A program made the position numbers and the translations under genes. A DNA stretch of 64,000 nt, taken from positions 7,397,001-7,461,000 of the forward strand of contig JAPVLO010000073.1 of assembly GCA_027257055.1 (NCBI GenBank), given 5' to 3'. Origin of the DNA: Cephalopachus bancanus. Taxonomy: Eukaryota > Chordata > Mammalia > Primates > Tarsiidae. A model generated the notes under the pieces. It was given only the letters and a program-made list of their open reading frames with translations, did not search any database and had not been told where the DNA came from. Of the stretch, positions 24,519 through 38,227 are shown piece after piece. Positions within the stretch are counted from its first letter, which is position 1; each line of letters opens with the position of its first letter.

Positions 24519-24668
24519 GGCAGGTAGTTGCAGTGACACACACTTGTAATCCCAGTTACCCAGGAAGCTGAGGTAGGAGGATCGCCTAAACTCATAATTT
24601 CAAGACCAGCCTGGGAAACATAGCAAGACCCTGTCTACAAAAAAGAAAGAAACAGAAAGAAAGAAAAA
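24519..24668 (+). mobile_element. Alu monomer-like fragment (sense)
   Basis: CACACTTGTAATCCCAGTTA, AAGACCAGCCTGGGAAACAT and AAGACCCTGTCT followed by an AAAGAAAGAAAC-type tail. Only one arm is present, so it is a free monomer or half element. Confidence 0.75.
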
Positions 24669-25120
24669 AGCAAATTCGGAAGAACACATGCCGAATTTAA
24701 AAGACTAGGTTTTGGAAGTACACATAGTCCTGAGCTATTATTGGCAACTCCCCCGAGGAGTACACATGGCCCAGACTGAGGTTCTGAGTGGAGTAACAGA
24801 CCTTTTAGATGTGAGCAGCACAGAGGGCTAGAGACTGCACAGTAGGGTCTAGACATGATGCTGCAACTGTACAGCCCTTTCCTCTGTTAGCACAACATGG
24901 TGCAAAGTGAAAGGTTATGTTTCCTTTCATATCATACCCAGGGTTAACCTATCCATTATGTATAGTAGGTGCAATAATTAGGAACCAAATGTTTTCAGAA
25001 CTTTTAGGTTGAAGAAAATGTTATAATACATTATGTAGTTTATTGTATGTTATACATTAGATAATATTAATGTTGATATACTAAATTACTTGTACAATAT
25101 AATTTTCAACATTTTTTATG

Positions 25121-25430
25121 GGCCGGACAAGGTGGCTCATGCATATAATCCCAGCACTTTGGGAGACTGAGGTGGGAGGATTGCTTGAGCCCAGGGGTTC
25201 GAGACCAGCCTAGGCAACACTTGCTCTGCAAAAAACGAAAATCCAAAAATTAGCCAGGCATGGTGGTGTAAACCTGTAGTCCAAGCTACTTGGGATGCTG
25301 AGCCAAAAGGATCACCTGAGCCCAGGAGGTCGAGGCTGCAGTAAGCCATGAGACATGAGCCATAATCATGCCACTGCACTTCAGACTGGGTGACAGAATG
25401 AGAACCCTGACTCAAAAAAAAAAAAAAAAA
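25121..25430 (+). mobile_element. Alu dimer (sense)
   Basis: GGCCGGACAAGGTGGCTCAT to CTGACTC and a 17-base A-tail; short TTATG repeats flank it. Confidence 0.95.
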
Positions 25431-26019
25431 TTATGAGGGGCCTAGGTAGGCAAAAGTGTCTAGGGTCCACAAAAAACGTGATGCTGCTCTGATCAAATTC
25501 TGAGTTTAGCCAGCAAGTGTACAGTAAGGTACCATAGACATCTGTCTATTATGTACAATTACTGTTAATTAAAAGTGTAAAGTTTTAAAAAATTAGAAGT
25601 AATTCAAGAGTCATAATTTAAGGAGAGTTTAGCAAATTAGAAAACTGCATTAGCTAATTGAATAAATTTTGTTAAAAAGTCAATTAGAATAAATCAATTT
25701 TCTGTATCATTCTTTTTTAAAACAGTTTTCCAGGCTATAAATGGCGTTTCCTTCCAAAAGAAGGAGAAGGGTCCCCCTCTATTGGTTTCTAAAGGGCACT
25801 GCACTCTTTGGAATCTTGGGGCCGGACTTTTTTTTGAGGAACTCAAATTCTAGTCTGTTCTTCTATTTAAAAATAAGTAAATATTAACATTTAAAACTTC
25901 CTTTCATTGTTTGATTTTAAGATAATTTTTAAAGCTCAAATAATTTAACACATTTATACAATTGTACGATCTAAGCAATCTTTTCCCCTCATGGAAAATG
26001 GGTTCTTTAAAGAGTGTTG
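25431..26019. other. intron, no recognised element
   Basis: AT-rich unique intron. Confidence 0.4.
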
Positions 26020-26771
26020 ACAAATCTGAATGACCCAGTGGTTCTACGCCTAATATATATTAAAGAAAATTGAGACTATATGTTCACACAAAAGCGTTCT
26101 CTGAATCTTCATAGCATTATTCATAATAGCCAAAATGTGGAAAGTGCCCAGTGCCATCAACTGACAAATGGATAAACAAAATGTAGTGTATCTATGCAGT
26201 GGAATATTACTTAGCAATAAAAAAAGAGGAAGTAGGCCGGGAGTGTGGCTCAACCCTGTAATCCAAGCACTTTGGGAGGCCGATGCGAGAGGATTGCCTG
26301 AGCTCAAGGGTTTGAGACCAGCCTGGGCAACTTGGTAAGACCTTGTCTCTACAATAAATGAAAGAATAACCCGGGTGTGGTAGCATGCATCCATAGTTCC
26401 AGCTACTTGGAAGGCCGAGGCGATAGGATCACCTGAGCCCTGTAGGTCGAAGCTGCTGTAGCCGTGAGCGTGTCACTGCACTCCAGCCTGGGCAACAGAG
26501 TGAGACTCCAACTCAAAAAAAAAAAAAAAAAAGTGGAAGAGGAAGTACTGATATATGCTACAAAATGGAGGAACTTTGAAGGATTATGTTGCGTGAAAGA
26601 AACCAGTTACAAAAGGCCAGCCACATTGTATAATTCCGTAAGGCAAATTCATGGAAACAGAAAGTAGTTTTCTGGTTGTCAGGGGCTGGGGGAAGGTGAA
26701 GATAGGAAGTGACTGATAATAGGCACAGGATTTCTTTTTGAGATGTTGAAAATGTTCGGAAATTATGCCTC
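26020..26771 (+). mobile_element. L1M 3' fragment (sense), split by an Alu
   Basis: CATAGCATTATTCATAATAG, CAACTGACAAATGGATAAAC, CAGTGGAATATTACTTAGCA before the Alu and GATATATGCTACAAAATGGA, GGTTGTCAGGGGCTGGGGGA after it give the classic L1M 3' order. The Alu sits at 26235-26537. Confidence 0.9.
26235..26537 (+). mobile_element. Alu dimer (sense) nested in L1M, with TSD
   Basis: GGCCGGGAGTGTGGCTCAAC to CCAACTC and an A-tail; AGAGGAAGTA duplicated at 26225-26234 and 26538-26547. Confidence 0.95.
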
Positions 26772-26958
26772 ATAATCATGGCACTGCAGCCTTGAACTCC
26801 TGTGCTCAACTTAGCTTCCCGAGTAGTTAGATCTAAATGTACACATCACTACACCAGCTAATTTTTCTTAAATTTTATTTATCTTTGTTGCCCAGGCTGG
26901 TCTCAAACTCCTGGCCTCAAGTAATTCTCTCGCCTTAGCCTCCTAAGTAGTTGGAACT
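26772..26958 (-). mobile_element. Alu fragment (antisense), old
   Basis: ATCATGGCACTGCAGCCTTG, GCCCAGGCTGGTCTCAAACT and CCTAAGTAGTTGGAAC; truncated and rearranged. Confidence 0.75.
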
Positions 26959-27456
26959 TTGTACGAATGCAACAAAATGGTTTCTCAATACCATTGAATG
27001 CTTATATGCTTAGAGTAACTCTCTGATTTTTACAGACTGTTGTTATATATAGGCATTGTATTTTAAAATATTTCAGTTATTATGCTCTTCAGATATTATT
27101 TTGGGTTCCTGTAATAGGCAGGAAGAGATGTATTTTATTGAGCAAATTTATTATCTTTTGAGCAGAATTTTAAAAATACAGCTCAGAAGAGCAGTTTATG
27201 CAAAAATAGGGACCTCATAGACCTGAAAAACACTGCAAACTTTGGTCTTATCTCCCCAGGCCATGTACTGCTCTCTCTTCTTTTTTTCAAGATCTCCAGG
27301 GCATGAGATCCCATGACCTTTCTTGATCTTGGTAGCTAGTAGGAGCTTTTCCTGGATATACCAGGCCATGTTCAGAGTAGACAGCACTCAGGGTTTAGAC
27401 TCAGACTTGAGTCTCAATCTAGTACATGTGGACAAAGTACTTAAACACTCAGAACT

Positions 27457-27773
27457 GACTGGGCACAACAGCTCACACCTGTAAGCCCAGCACTCTTGGA
27501 GGTCAAGGCTGGAAGGTTGCTTGAGCCCAGGAATTCAAGAAAAGCCTGAGCAACATAGCAAAACCTCTTCTCTACGAAAAGTAATACAAAAAATAAAAAA
27601 ATTAGCCGACCACAGTGGCCCCCACCTGTAGCCCCAGCTACATGGGAAGCTAAGGCAGAAGGGTTGCCTGAGCCCGGGAGTTCAAGACTGTGGTGAGCCA
27701 TGATTGTGCCACTGCACTCCAGCGTGGGCAACAGAGTGAGACTCTGACTCCAAAAAAAAAAAAAAAAAAAAAA
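27457..27773 (+). mobile_element. Alu dimer (sense), older
   Basis: GACTGGGCACAACAGCTCAC to GACTCTGACTCC and a 22-base A-tail. Confidence 0.94.
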
Positions 27774-28536
27774 GAATTGAAGTCTTGATTCCCTAATTAT
27801 AAAATAGGGTGTGTGGGTGACTACCTCTCAAGCTCATATGGGTTAAACAAGATTTATGTGGAGTGCTTTATCAATGACCGTGCTCAACATCTATAATTTC
27901 ATTATCATTAAACTGTCAGAAAGAGTTCCTCATATCCAAACAGATCACTAAGAGAGCTGGGAAAACTGCCCATCTTCCCAGCTCTCTTAGCCTTCACCAT
28001 TCTTACCTGAATAAGAGAGTCATGACCCACAGAATATTTATATAGAGAGAAAATTTAAAAAAAAACCAAACAGATAAAAATAGGTCCAACATTTAGCAAG
28101 GCCCTAAAAATCCTCATCCTTAGTTTCAGCCAGTTAACAGGATTCCTAGCTCCAAGAGCTGAGCTGGTTGTGGCAGGGAAGTTTCTCTGCCAGCCCTTCC
28201 CAAGCTGGAATACAGATGGACTGTCTTCTTTCCATGGAAGGCTCCATTTAGTGAAAGTATTAAGGCTGATCTCAGTGGCCTTTTAGGAAGAATGTAATAA
28301 AATGTATTTTTAGAGATTGTCTTTACTTTTCCTCCAAATAGTGACTTTATCCACATGAGTTAGATATGAACTTTATAAAAATAATCTTTAACACATGTAC
28401 TCATGAACATTTAAAGGGAACACTGTTGCTTTGTTTTTATAATTTGGTACTCTGAGAATCGAAACTTCTTTGTACCTCATGCAAGTGACTTGAGAAGAGT
28501 GAAGCATTCTATTTGTTCTTATTAAAAGCAGAAGAA
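27774..28536. other. intron with a short inverted repeat
   Basis: No transposon recognised. CTAAGAGAGCTGGGAA and, inverted, TTCCCAGCTCTCTTAG at 27950-27991 form a near-perfect hairpin with a short loop. Confidence 0.5.
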
Positions 28537-28828
28537 GGACAGGCGCGATAGCTCAAGCCTGTAATCCCAGCACTTTGGGAGGCCAAGGCGAGAGGATTAC
28601 CTGAGCTCAGGGGTTCGAGACCAGCCTGGGCAACTTGGTGAGACCTCATCTCTACAATAAATCAAAAAATAAGCCAGGCGTGGTAGTGCGCGCCTGTAGT
28701 TCCAACTACTTGGAAGGCCAAGGCAGAAGGACCGCCTGAGCCCTACAGGTCAAGGCTGCAGTGGCTGTGAGCATGCCATTGCACTCCAGTCTGGGTGACA
28801 GAGTGATATTCTGACTTTAAAAAATAAT
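28537..28828 (+). mobile_element. Alu dimer (sense)
   Basis: GGACAGGCGCGATAGCTCAA to CTGACTTTAAAAAATAATAA; ATTAAAAGCAG and AATAAAAGCAG flank it as likely TSD. It has the CAATAAATCAAAAAATAAG linker. Confidence 0.93.
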
Positions 28829-28888
28829 AATAAAAGCAGTAGAGAGTGAAGTTTCATGTTCTTCATCCTGCATTTTTAATATTTCAAC

Positions 28889-29178
28889 AGCCTGGACATA
28901 GTGGCTCACACTTATAATCCCAGTACTTTGGAAGGCCAAGATGGAAAGATTGCTTGAGGCCAGGAGTTCAAGACCAGCCTGGGCAACATAGCGAGACTCC
29001 ATCTCTACCAAAAAAAAAAAGTTTTAATTAGCTGAGCCTGGTGACATGTGTCTGTAGTTCTAGCTGCTCAGGAGGCTGAAGCAGGAGGATCATTTAAGCC
29101 TAGGAGTTCAAGACTGCAGTGAACTATGATTGTACAGTTGTACTCCAGCCTAGGCAACAGAGTGAGACACTGTCTCTA
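28889..29178 (+). mobile_element. Alu dimer (sense), older
   Basis: AGCCTGGACATAGTGGCTCA to GAGACACTGTCTCTAATTA, nearly adjoining the previous Alu. Confidence 0.92.
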
Positions 29179-29362
29179 ATTATTTGTTGGTTTGTTTACA
29201 TTGGGACAAATTTCTCAGACTGTTTCAGTTTATTTTTTTCTTGTTAGAGTGTATTGATAAGGGGCATGTGGTCATTTACTGTCTGTGTCCTATTTTTTGG
29301 CTTCTCTGTAATTAATGCACTCAATGATATAGCCCTACTTTCTTTTTGGGTTCCATTTCCAG

Positions 29363-29504
29363 AATAAGGAGTTTGTGTGTCGAGGCCATGACTATGAGAG
29401 ACTGGAAGCCTTCCAACAGAGAATGCTGAATGAGTTCCCCCATGCCATCGCCATGCAGCATGCCAACCAGCCTGATGAGACCATCTTCCAGGCAGAAGCT
29501 CAGT
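29363..29504 (+). CDS. DOCK4: DOCK4 exon 7 of window (DHR2 lobe B)
   Basis: A 142-nt exon after TTTCCATTTCCAG. It encodes NKEFVCRGHDYERLEAFQQR, MLNEFPHAIAMQHANQPDET and IFQAEAQ, and its final T is the first base of a Tyr codon completed by the next exon. The donor is AGT|gtatcc, a weak site, but only this cut gives the family sequence EAQYLQIYAV. If splicing failed, translation would run 13 more codons to a TGA at 29539. F-x-x-R-G-x-x-Y-E-x-L is a DOCK lobe B signature. Confidence 0.98.
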
Positions 29505-30819
29505 GTATCCACACCTGCAAGGGCAAGATTCCAGTGAGATGACACTGGCTCTTAGCTACGGAGCATTTTCCTGCAAGGTTGTTCAGCCTCAGGGCCCTTC
29601 TTGATAGCCACATTCTTACTCTCCCGCTTTCTCGTCCTCATAATTTCAGTTTAGCTCCTTCTGAGCAGAGCTTAATTGTTCCATTTATTATCATGATGTC
29701 AGTTGAAAGAAAACCCCTTAAAAGCATAGTTCCCTTTTAATTAAGCCTCTTGTGTATCTCAACCCTGCTTTTAAAGCTCTTTTTTAGTGATTTCCTTTAG
29801 AATAATTTTCCTCTGTATATCCTGTGGAAATTACTTCAGTTCAAGAAAATGATAGCATTATGTTTACTGGTATACGCTATCTACCCCTTTTCCCCCTGAT
29901 ATTTTTATTCTGGAATGTAGATGGGAGAGAAGAGGTACTGTATCTTTTGGGGCCTCTTAGCTATAATGTCCCAGACAGCCTTTAATAATTGCTTTTTAAT
30001 TCACACTGCCATGTCTAAATACAAACAACTCAAATGAAATTACATAGACATTAGAGACAAAGGCAGTTTGCCCCACACTCCTTTGTGAGTCCCTCTGCCT
30101 CTTCCTGAAACTGAAAGCCTTAAGCAATACCTGAAACTTCCACTAACATTATGGATACCATAACAAAGCAGAAACCAAAATGAAAGAAATTACAAATAGA
30201 AAAATACTTTCTATCTTTCATTGAATGAGAAGAGAAGGAGGTAAATATCCAAGTAAATATAATGTAATTTTTAAAAAGTAACAACTATAAATACTCTGTC
30301 TATCCATACAAGATTTGGGAGAGCAGATACCACAAATGTGGGAAGGTTGGGGACACAGACAATCACACAGGTAAATGTAAGTCAGTGTCATTGTTCTGGT
30401 TTCTGCCTTTGGTTATGGTTGTATAGGTCTTTACACATTATTATAAGCAAACAGTGAATTTAAATGGGTCATGCACAGACTAAAAATTGTCTCATGACAA
30501 GGATTAGGGTGATCCTAATTCTGACTGCCTAAGACCCAAACCTTTCCCATCCACCCCAACAAAAAGAGGCTAGTGTTATCTAAATTCACAGGTCATGGAA
30601 ATTTCAAACTGTTACTTCACCTACCTAGAACTAGTTCAAGGCCTGTAGTTTGAGACATGATTTGCTACTCACTGAGTTCTTGGCAGTTTTTAAAATGACT
30701 CTAACCAAAATGGAAACACCAGATTGTTACCCATCCTCTCCTCCCTGCCACACTCTGCTCGAGCCAGACTTCTATGGAGTTTGCCAAGTCGGGTTCTCTC
30801 CTTGACTCTTGAATCCTAG
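29505..30819. other. intron, no recognised element
   Basis: About 1.3 kb of unique intron without a transposon I can name. Confidence 0.45.
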
Positions 30820-30986
30820 ATTTGCAAATATATGCCGTGACTCCCATTCCGGAGAGCCAAGAGGTCCTGCAGAGAGAGGGTGTCCCGGACAACATCAAAA
30901 GTTTTTATAAAGTGAATCATATCTGGAAATTCCGCTATGACAGACCATTTCACAAAGGCACTAAGGATAAAGAGAATGAGTTCAAG
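30820..30986 (+). CDS. DOCK4: DOCK4 exon 8 of window (DHR2 lobe B)
   Basis: A 167-nt exon after CTCTTGAATCCTAG and before AAG|gtacca. It completes the split Tyr and encodes LQIYAVTPIPESQEVLQREG, VPDNIKSFYKVNHIWKFRYD and RPFHKGTKDKENEFK, ending phase 0. The pattern L-Q-I-x-x-V-x-P, then F-x-x-x-x-x-W-x-F-x-x-x-R-P-F, is the strongly conserved beta-strand core of DHR2 and helps form the GTPase-binding groove. Confidence 0.98.
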
Positions 30987-31108
30987 GTACCATGCCGTCC
31001 TTATTACATGCTAACTCCCCAGATAGATTGTGAGCACCTGGGGGTACCACCCTTGGTTAATATTTACTCAGAATAGTATCAATTGTCTGAATCAGAAGGT
31101 ACTATATG

Positions 31109-31669
31109 AAGGGGGACCCAAAAAACTTGGAATATTTATTAAAAATTGTGTATCTATTCTTACATGCTTAAACTTCAGTCATCTTCAAATTCCTCTCCGT
31201 TTGATGAAATATACCTATCAAGGTGCTATTTTCAAACACTGCTCAAAATAGTTTTGAACTTGTCCACTTTGATGCCTTTTAGTGCTTCTGTTTTTTGTTT
31301 CACCTCTTCCACATTGGCAAAATGTTTTCCTCTGAGGTCTTTTTGCATCCAGAAAAAAAAAAAAAGTCGGGCAAGATTGGGTGAAAAGGGAAGGTGGGTA
31401 CAGGGTTCATGCCTTTTTTGGTCAAAAACTGCTGAACAATCAACACAGTGTGGGCAGGTGCACTGGTAAATCACCCATCATGAAATGGACAAACGCTTTG
31501 AAAGAATCTCCAAAAAAATACTCATTTAAGCCGAATGCAGCCTCTCACAACAATGCTAGCTGGTACACTGATGCTGATGGGTTCCTAGAACACTTACCTA
31601 GTGGTGGATGTTGTGCTACCAGGGGCCTGCCCTCCAAAAAAATAATTCTGGGTTTTTTGGGGTCCCCCT
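31109..31669 (-). mobile_element. mariner-type DNA transposon remnant, copy 2
   Basis: Terminal inverted repeats AGGGGGACCCAAAAAAC and, inverted, GTTTTTTGGGGTCCCCCT delimit 561 bp. The minus strand holds a degraded mariner transposase C-terminus with the recognisable words KDLRGKHFANVEEVKQKT and an upstream stretch equivalent to the region before the last catalytic Asp. The copy is in the same orientation as copy 1 at 15433 and is better preserved. Target TA dinucleotides are not clear at the ends. Confidence 0.85.
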
Positions 31670-32834
31670 CACAGAAATCATTTAGTCTAGTTGGTTCTGC
31701 TACTCTGCTGTGTATCAGAGTGACATGGAGTACATTCTGACCAAGCAGTCTTCTGGTCTCCAGCCCAGGAATTCTGACTCAGTGGGTCTGGGAGGAGGTT
31801 TTGGTATCAGCCTTTTTGTGATGATTCTAATGCCAGGGGTCCTAAGGCTAGTCTTTGAGAACTCTTGATTGAGCTCAGTCCTCTCATTCATTCATGTTGA
31901 ACCAGTTGCGGGAACGTCAGGATATTTATTCTCAGATACAGTAGAATGCAGTGAGGAAAGAATACTTAATGAACAGGGAAAAGGAGCTTCCTGAAGCAGA
32001 GAACAGTTGGGTAGACGACTGGGCCGATGGGTAAGTTCTGCACCATCTATTACTGCTTTTTCTTGTTAGAACAGTATGTAATGAGGACTTTTGAGAGGAC
32101 CCAGAGTAAAAAAAAAGCAAATCTTGAACTCTGTGCATGTTGAATTCTCTGCGCTCAGAAGCTTCAATATGCCTAACTAGTTCAACAACCTCTCAGTCAG
32201 AAAAGGATAAGATTTCTCACAGCCCCACTGAGGGAAAGGGGCAGAATTGTTCAGCAGATAAATTACAATTTACTGCTTTTTTGCAAACAGTGACATAGTG
32301 AAACCAGATACATTCCCAGGTGGTCAGTATTTCGAACCTAAACAAAGACTGCAAAATGAACTTATTATTGTGGGCTAATTGGCTTAACATCTTTCAATAA
32401 AGATATTCTCTCCTTAAACTAGGAAATGTGCTTCTAACACTATGATTGTCTAATGGGAACTCACCTGGCCAGCTCTGCCTGAGTGTCAGCTCCCAGCGCT
32501 CCCAGAATGTCATTCCAGAATTATTCACAGCCAAGAAGAGATCAGAAGGGAAAGGCATGAGAGTTTTACAGAGTTTCGTTGGGGCTAAATAAAGGCCAGT
32601 CCTTGGTGCAAGCAGACTGGGTGGGCCGCATGTCAAGGAGATAACTGGAAAATAACACTGGGATTTTTGAAAATACCTGTGATCATCTTCTAGTCCTTCC
32701 TGGATGCTTATATTTTTCTTTTCACCTCCCAAAATCAATGAAAGATATGGTTAGTTTGTGACAGAGTTTGCCTTGCAGTTGCTTCTAGTGAAAAAATACT
32801 CAAAAATCCACTGGCATCAGACCGTTGACTTGTT
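31670..32834. other. intron, no recognised element
   Basis: Includes CTCCAGCCCAGGAATTCTGA and CTCAGTGGGTCTGGGAGGAG words at about 31755-31800 of a type common in old MER/hAT-like repeats, not assigned. The remainder is unassigned. Confidence 0.4.
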
Positions 32835-32930
32835 CAGAGTCACATTCTGATGATCGGTAGGTAGACCTGGTTCTAGAACCCACATTCTCTGACTCCTCCA
32901 CTGCCCCATATTACCTTGTGGCCATCCCTT
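32835..32930 (-). mobile_element. MIR SINE fragment (antisense)
   Basis: AGAGTCACATTCTGATGATC, GACCTGGTTCTAGAACCCAC and CTGACTCC match the antisense of the MIR core in order. Confidence 0.5.
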
Positions 32931-32984
32931 TAAATATTTGTCAGTGGCCCAGCAGTCCTCCTAAAAAATAACAATAGATCTGGC

Positions 32985-33475
32985 TCCTTACTCCTTTGCA
33001 GATAGCCCTCAGAATCTGGCTCCAAACTGCCCCTCCAGAAGCCTCATCTCCTCCACAACTCACACACGCACCCCCTTCCTCTCAGCTCCAGCGACACTCA
33101 ACTTCCCTTCCTCTCTCCCCGTGCCCTTTCCTAAGCAGCTCTGTCTCCCTGCCTGCTGCTTCCTCCTGCCTGTGCTGCTACCCCCACTCTCCTCCTGGCA
33201 AACTCCTACGCACTCTTCAAAATGCAGCTCACGTGTCGCCTCCTCTGAGAACTGCTGTTCTCCTCCCCCAGGCTGGCGTGTGTGCCTGCATCTTCCTCTG
33301 TTTTCCCTCTGCACCTTGAACACCCCTTCTTCCTCTTTGCTCTGAGCTTCTGTTTATCTTCTGACCTCCCTGACACCATCAGAACACTCACGGCAAGTTC
33401 TTGTCACAGGGACTCGGCTGGCTGTATTCATCTCAGTGCATCTTGGCTGGCCCAGAGAAGGCCTTCCATTTGTTG
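32985..33475 (+). mobile_element. L2 LINE 3' fragment (sense)
   Basis: CCTCATCTCCTCCACAACTC, GTGCCCTTTCCTAAGCAG, AATGCAGCTCACGTGTCGCC and CAGTGCATCTTGGCTGGCCC follow the L2 3' consensus order. The 107-codon open frame here is L2 sequence. Confidence 0.65.
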
Positions 33476-33714
33476 TTGTTGTTTGAATACATGGCGCTGT
33501 TTCAGAAATTCTGTAAAGCTTATTATCCTCTTGGGAATACATTTAGTTTAAATAAGAAAGTTAAGGCACAGGTGCTGAAACCTAGTGGACAAAAAAGAAG
33601 CCTCTCATCAACAGCAGCTTGTATCAAAAGCAGTAGGGCTTCATGAGTCCCCTGGCCAGAGGGAGCCAGTTTCTGCAATACAGATTTGACTCAAGGACAG
33701 CCGTTCAAATAGGC

Positions 33715-33860
33715 ACAAGAGAATGTGGCACAGTGGACATAGCAATAGAGAAGGAGTCAGAAGTCCTGGCTCTACAGGTAACTAGATGTATCTTTTGAGT
33801 AGGTCCCTTTAAAAGTAGAAAGATCAAGCTACATGACTCCTTGAGCCTGTTCTTCCTTTA
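33715..33860 (+). mobile_element. MIR SINE fragment (sense)
   Basis: GAGAAGGAGTCAGAAGTCCT, GGCTCTACAGGTAACTAGAT and GAGCCTGTTCTTCCTTTAGG correspond to the MIR core in sense. Confidence 0.55.
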
Positions 33861-34262
33861 GGAGTCTATCCTAATTTTGTAGTGACTGGCTGATACGATT
33901 ACCCCTTCCAGATAAAAATGGCTAGACCCTGAGGAGTAAAGAGAGTTTAAATTGGAATTTTAGAGAAACAGTGAAGAAAATAATATGATGGCCTATTTTT
34001 ATATTGTTAAGCTTGCTGTCTGAAGTAGGAGCTCATTTATTTTACATACAAAAAAGTTTGATGATGTACAATGAATTTATTAACATACGGTTCAGCAATA
34101 TCTTACTGTGATAATTTCCTTGAGTGCTTGTGTGAAGATGAAAGAAAAGCCAACAGGAATAAACAAAACCTAGTAGCAATGAATGACAAACACTCGTCAT
34201 AGTGCAGGACCTTTGTTAACAGGAGGGCGACTTGGGGATTTAATTTGCTTCATATTTTGCAG

Positions 34263-34349
34263 AGTCTCTGGGTGGAGAGGACGTCATTATACTTGGTGCA
34301 GAGTTTACCTGGCATTTCCCGCTGGTTTGAAGTGGAAAAGCGTGAAGTG
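34263..34349 (+). CDS. DOCK4: DOCK4 exon 9 of window (DHR2 lobe B/C)
   Basis: An 87-nt phase 0-0 exon after CATATTTTGCAG and before GTG|gtaagg. It encodes SLWVERTSLYLVQSLPGISR, then WFEVEKREV. The run W-x-x-R-T-x-x-x-x-x-x-x-L-P-G-I-x-R-W-F-E is one of the most conserved parts of DOCK DHR2 domains and lies at the GTPase interface. Nearby open frames at 34250-34444 on the other strand are shadows. Confidence 0.98.
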
Positions 34350-36458
<2,109 letters not shown>

Positions 36459-36752
36459 GCCGGGCTCGGTGGTTCAGCCTGTAATCCCGCGCCTTTGGGA
36501 GGCTGAGGTGAGTGGATTGCCTGAGCCCGCGGGTTCAAGACCCGCCTGGGCAGCGAGACCTCATCTCTACAATAAATCAAAAAACTAGCTGGGTGTGGTA
36601 GCGCGCGCCTGTAGTTCCAGCTACTTGGGAGGCTGTGGCGGAAGGATCGCCGGAGCCCAGCAGATCGAGGCTGCGGTGGCCGGGAGCGGCCACTGCACTC
36701 CAGTCTGGGCGACAGAGTGAGACTTCAACTCAAAAAAAAATAAAATAAAATA
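36459..36752 (+). mobile_element. Alu dimer (sense), youngest type, exact 19-bp TSD
   Basis: GCCGGGCTCGGTGGTTCAGC to TTCAACTC and an A-rich tail. The 19 bp AAATAAATAAAAACCCTTA are repeated exactly at 36440-36458 and 36753-36771. The left arm matches the Alu at 7618 at nearly every base. Confidence 0.96.
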
Positions 36753-36771
36753 AAATAAATAAAAACCCTTA

Positions 36772-37629
36772 ACTGCCATGCCAAAATCTGAAAGCCAAAA
36801 GATGTTTTTATATGTTTGGCTCCAAAACTCATTTGCTAGTAATACATCCAAACTCTTCTAATATAAGGCCATTTATTAACTTCATTTCACTTAGTGTGAA
36901 CGTTCATATGTTTCACTGCAGAAATATTAATGCCTTTGATGAAAGGAATCTACCCCAATTCCCGTTGGGGTTTACACAGTTTACCATAGATGCTCTACAT
37001 TCCCTTTCTAAATTCTGAAAAGTTCTAAGTTCTGATACATGCAGTACGAATGGTTTCAGATGAAATTGTGGACCTTTATTTTCTAAACCACAGACCCAGA
37101 ATGGCTATTAAATTTTGTTGTGATAGCAATGCTTTTGAACCATTTTTTATTGTTTTATTGTATTTTATTTATTGTTTTTAAACCTCCCAAGCTCATTTTC
37201 TGATTAAAAAAATAAACTCATTTAAAAATCTTTAAACAAGATAAGCTTTTTACAGTTTAGCATCTATAAATAATGATTTTTTAAAAAGTCAACAAAAAGG
37301 GGACAGAGAAGTGGAGGGGAGGGAAAAATAAATAAATATAAAAGTCAACAAAAGATCATGAGAATATTATCACACCGCATTATATCCATTAGAAAAACAG
37401 GCGACTCTGCTTTAAAAATATTGTATACCCAGAGTCCAACCACCCCCACTGATAGCGCCATCTAGTGTCTGGTTACTGCAGTGGCCTCCTAACAGGTCTG
37501 CTTGTATGTGGCAGCCAATGGTCTTTCTAATCTTAAGCCATATCATACAAAAGTTGAGAAGGCATATGATGAACCTGAGTCACCCATCCTCTTACTTCAG
37601 CCGCTATCAAAAGGGCCAATCTTGTTTCA
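36772..37629. other. intron, no recognised element
   Basis: AT-rich unique intron. Confidence 0.4.
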
Positions 37630-38193
37630 GCAGCACTTCCATCAGCTCCATCTCACTCTGTATTATTTTGAAGCAAATCTCAAGACATCATTTTATCTTA
37701 TCTGTAAATATTTGAGAATGTGTATTTATTTTTAAAACTCACATTATTACGTTAAAAATCAATGAGAATTCCTGGATCATAAAATATCCAGTATTCATTC
37801 ACACTTTACCAAGTCTTTCTTGGTAAATTTTCTTTTATATTTTATTTATCTATGTATGTATTCTCTTTGTTGCTTGAATCCGGATCCCAATGAGGTCCAT
37901 ACGCTGCAGCTGCGGCTGACTGAAATGTCTCCTAGGTCTCTCACTTCGTGGGTTTCTTCCCCACGTTACTTCTTTTCCTTGATTTTTTTTTTTTGAAGAA
38001 ACTAGATCATTTATCCTGAAATGTTTCCTGAGATCTGGATTTTGCAGACTGCAAGGGATGCAGTCATTTATTTAGCGTCTCTCTGTTGCCTGCCTTTCTT
38101 GTAAATTGGTAGTCAGATCTAGAGGCCTGATAAGATACTGTGTTTTGGTTTTTACAAGGCTTCATTTCTGGAGTTATATGCTTCTGGTTGTTG

Positions 38194-38227
<34 letters not shown>

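Noticed and set aside
31146..31740. Open frames of 107 and 119 codons on + strand
   Set aside because: They lie over a mariner remnant in the antisense direction; no intact transposase exists on either strand.
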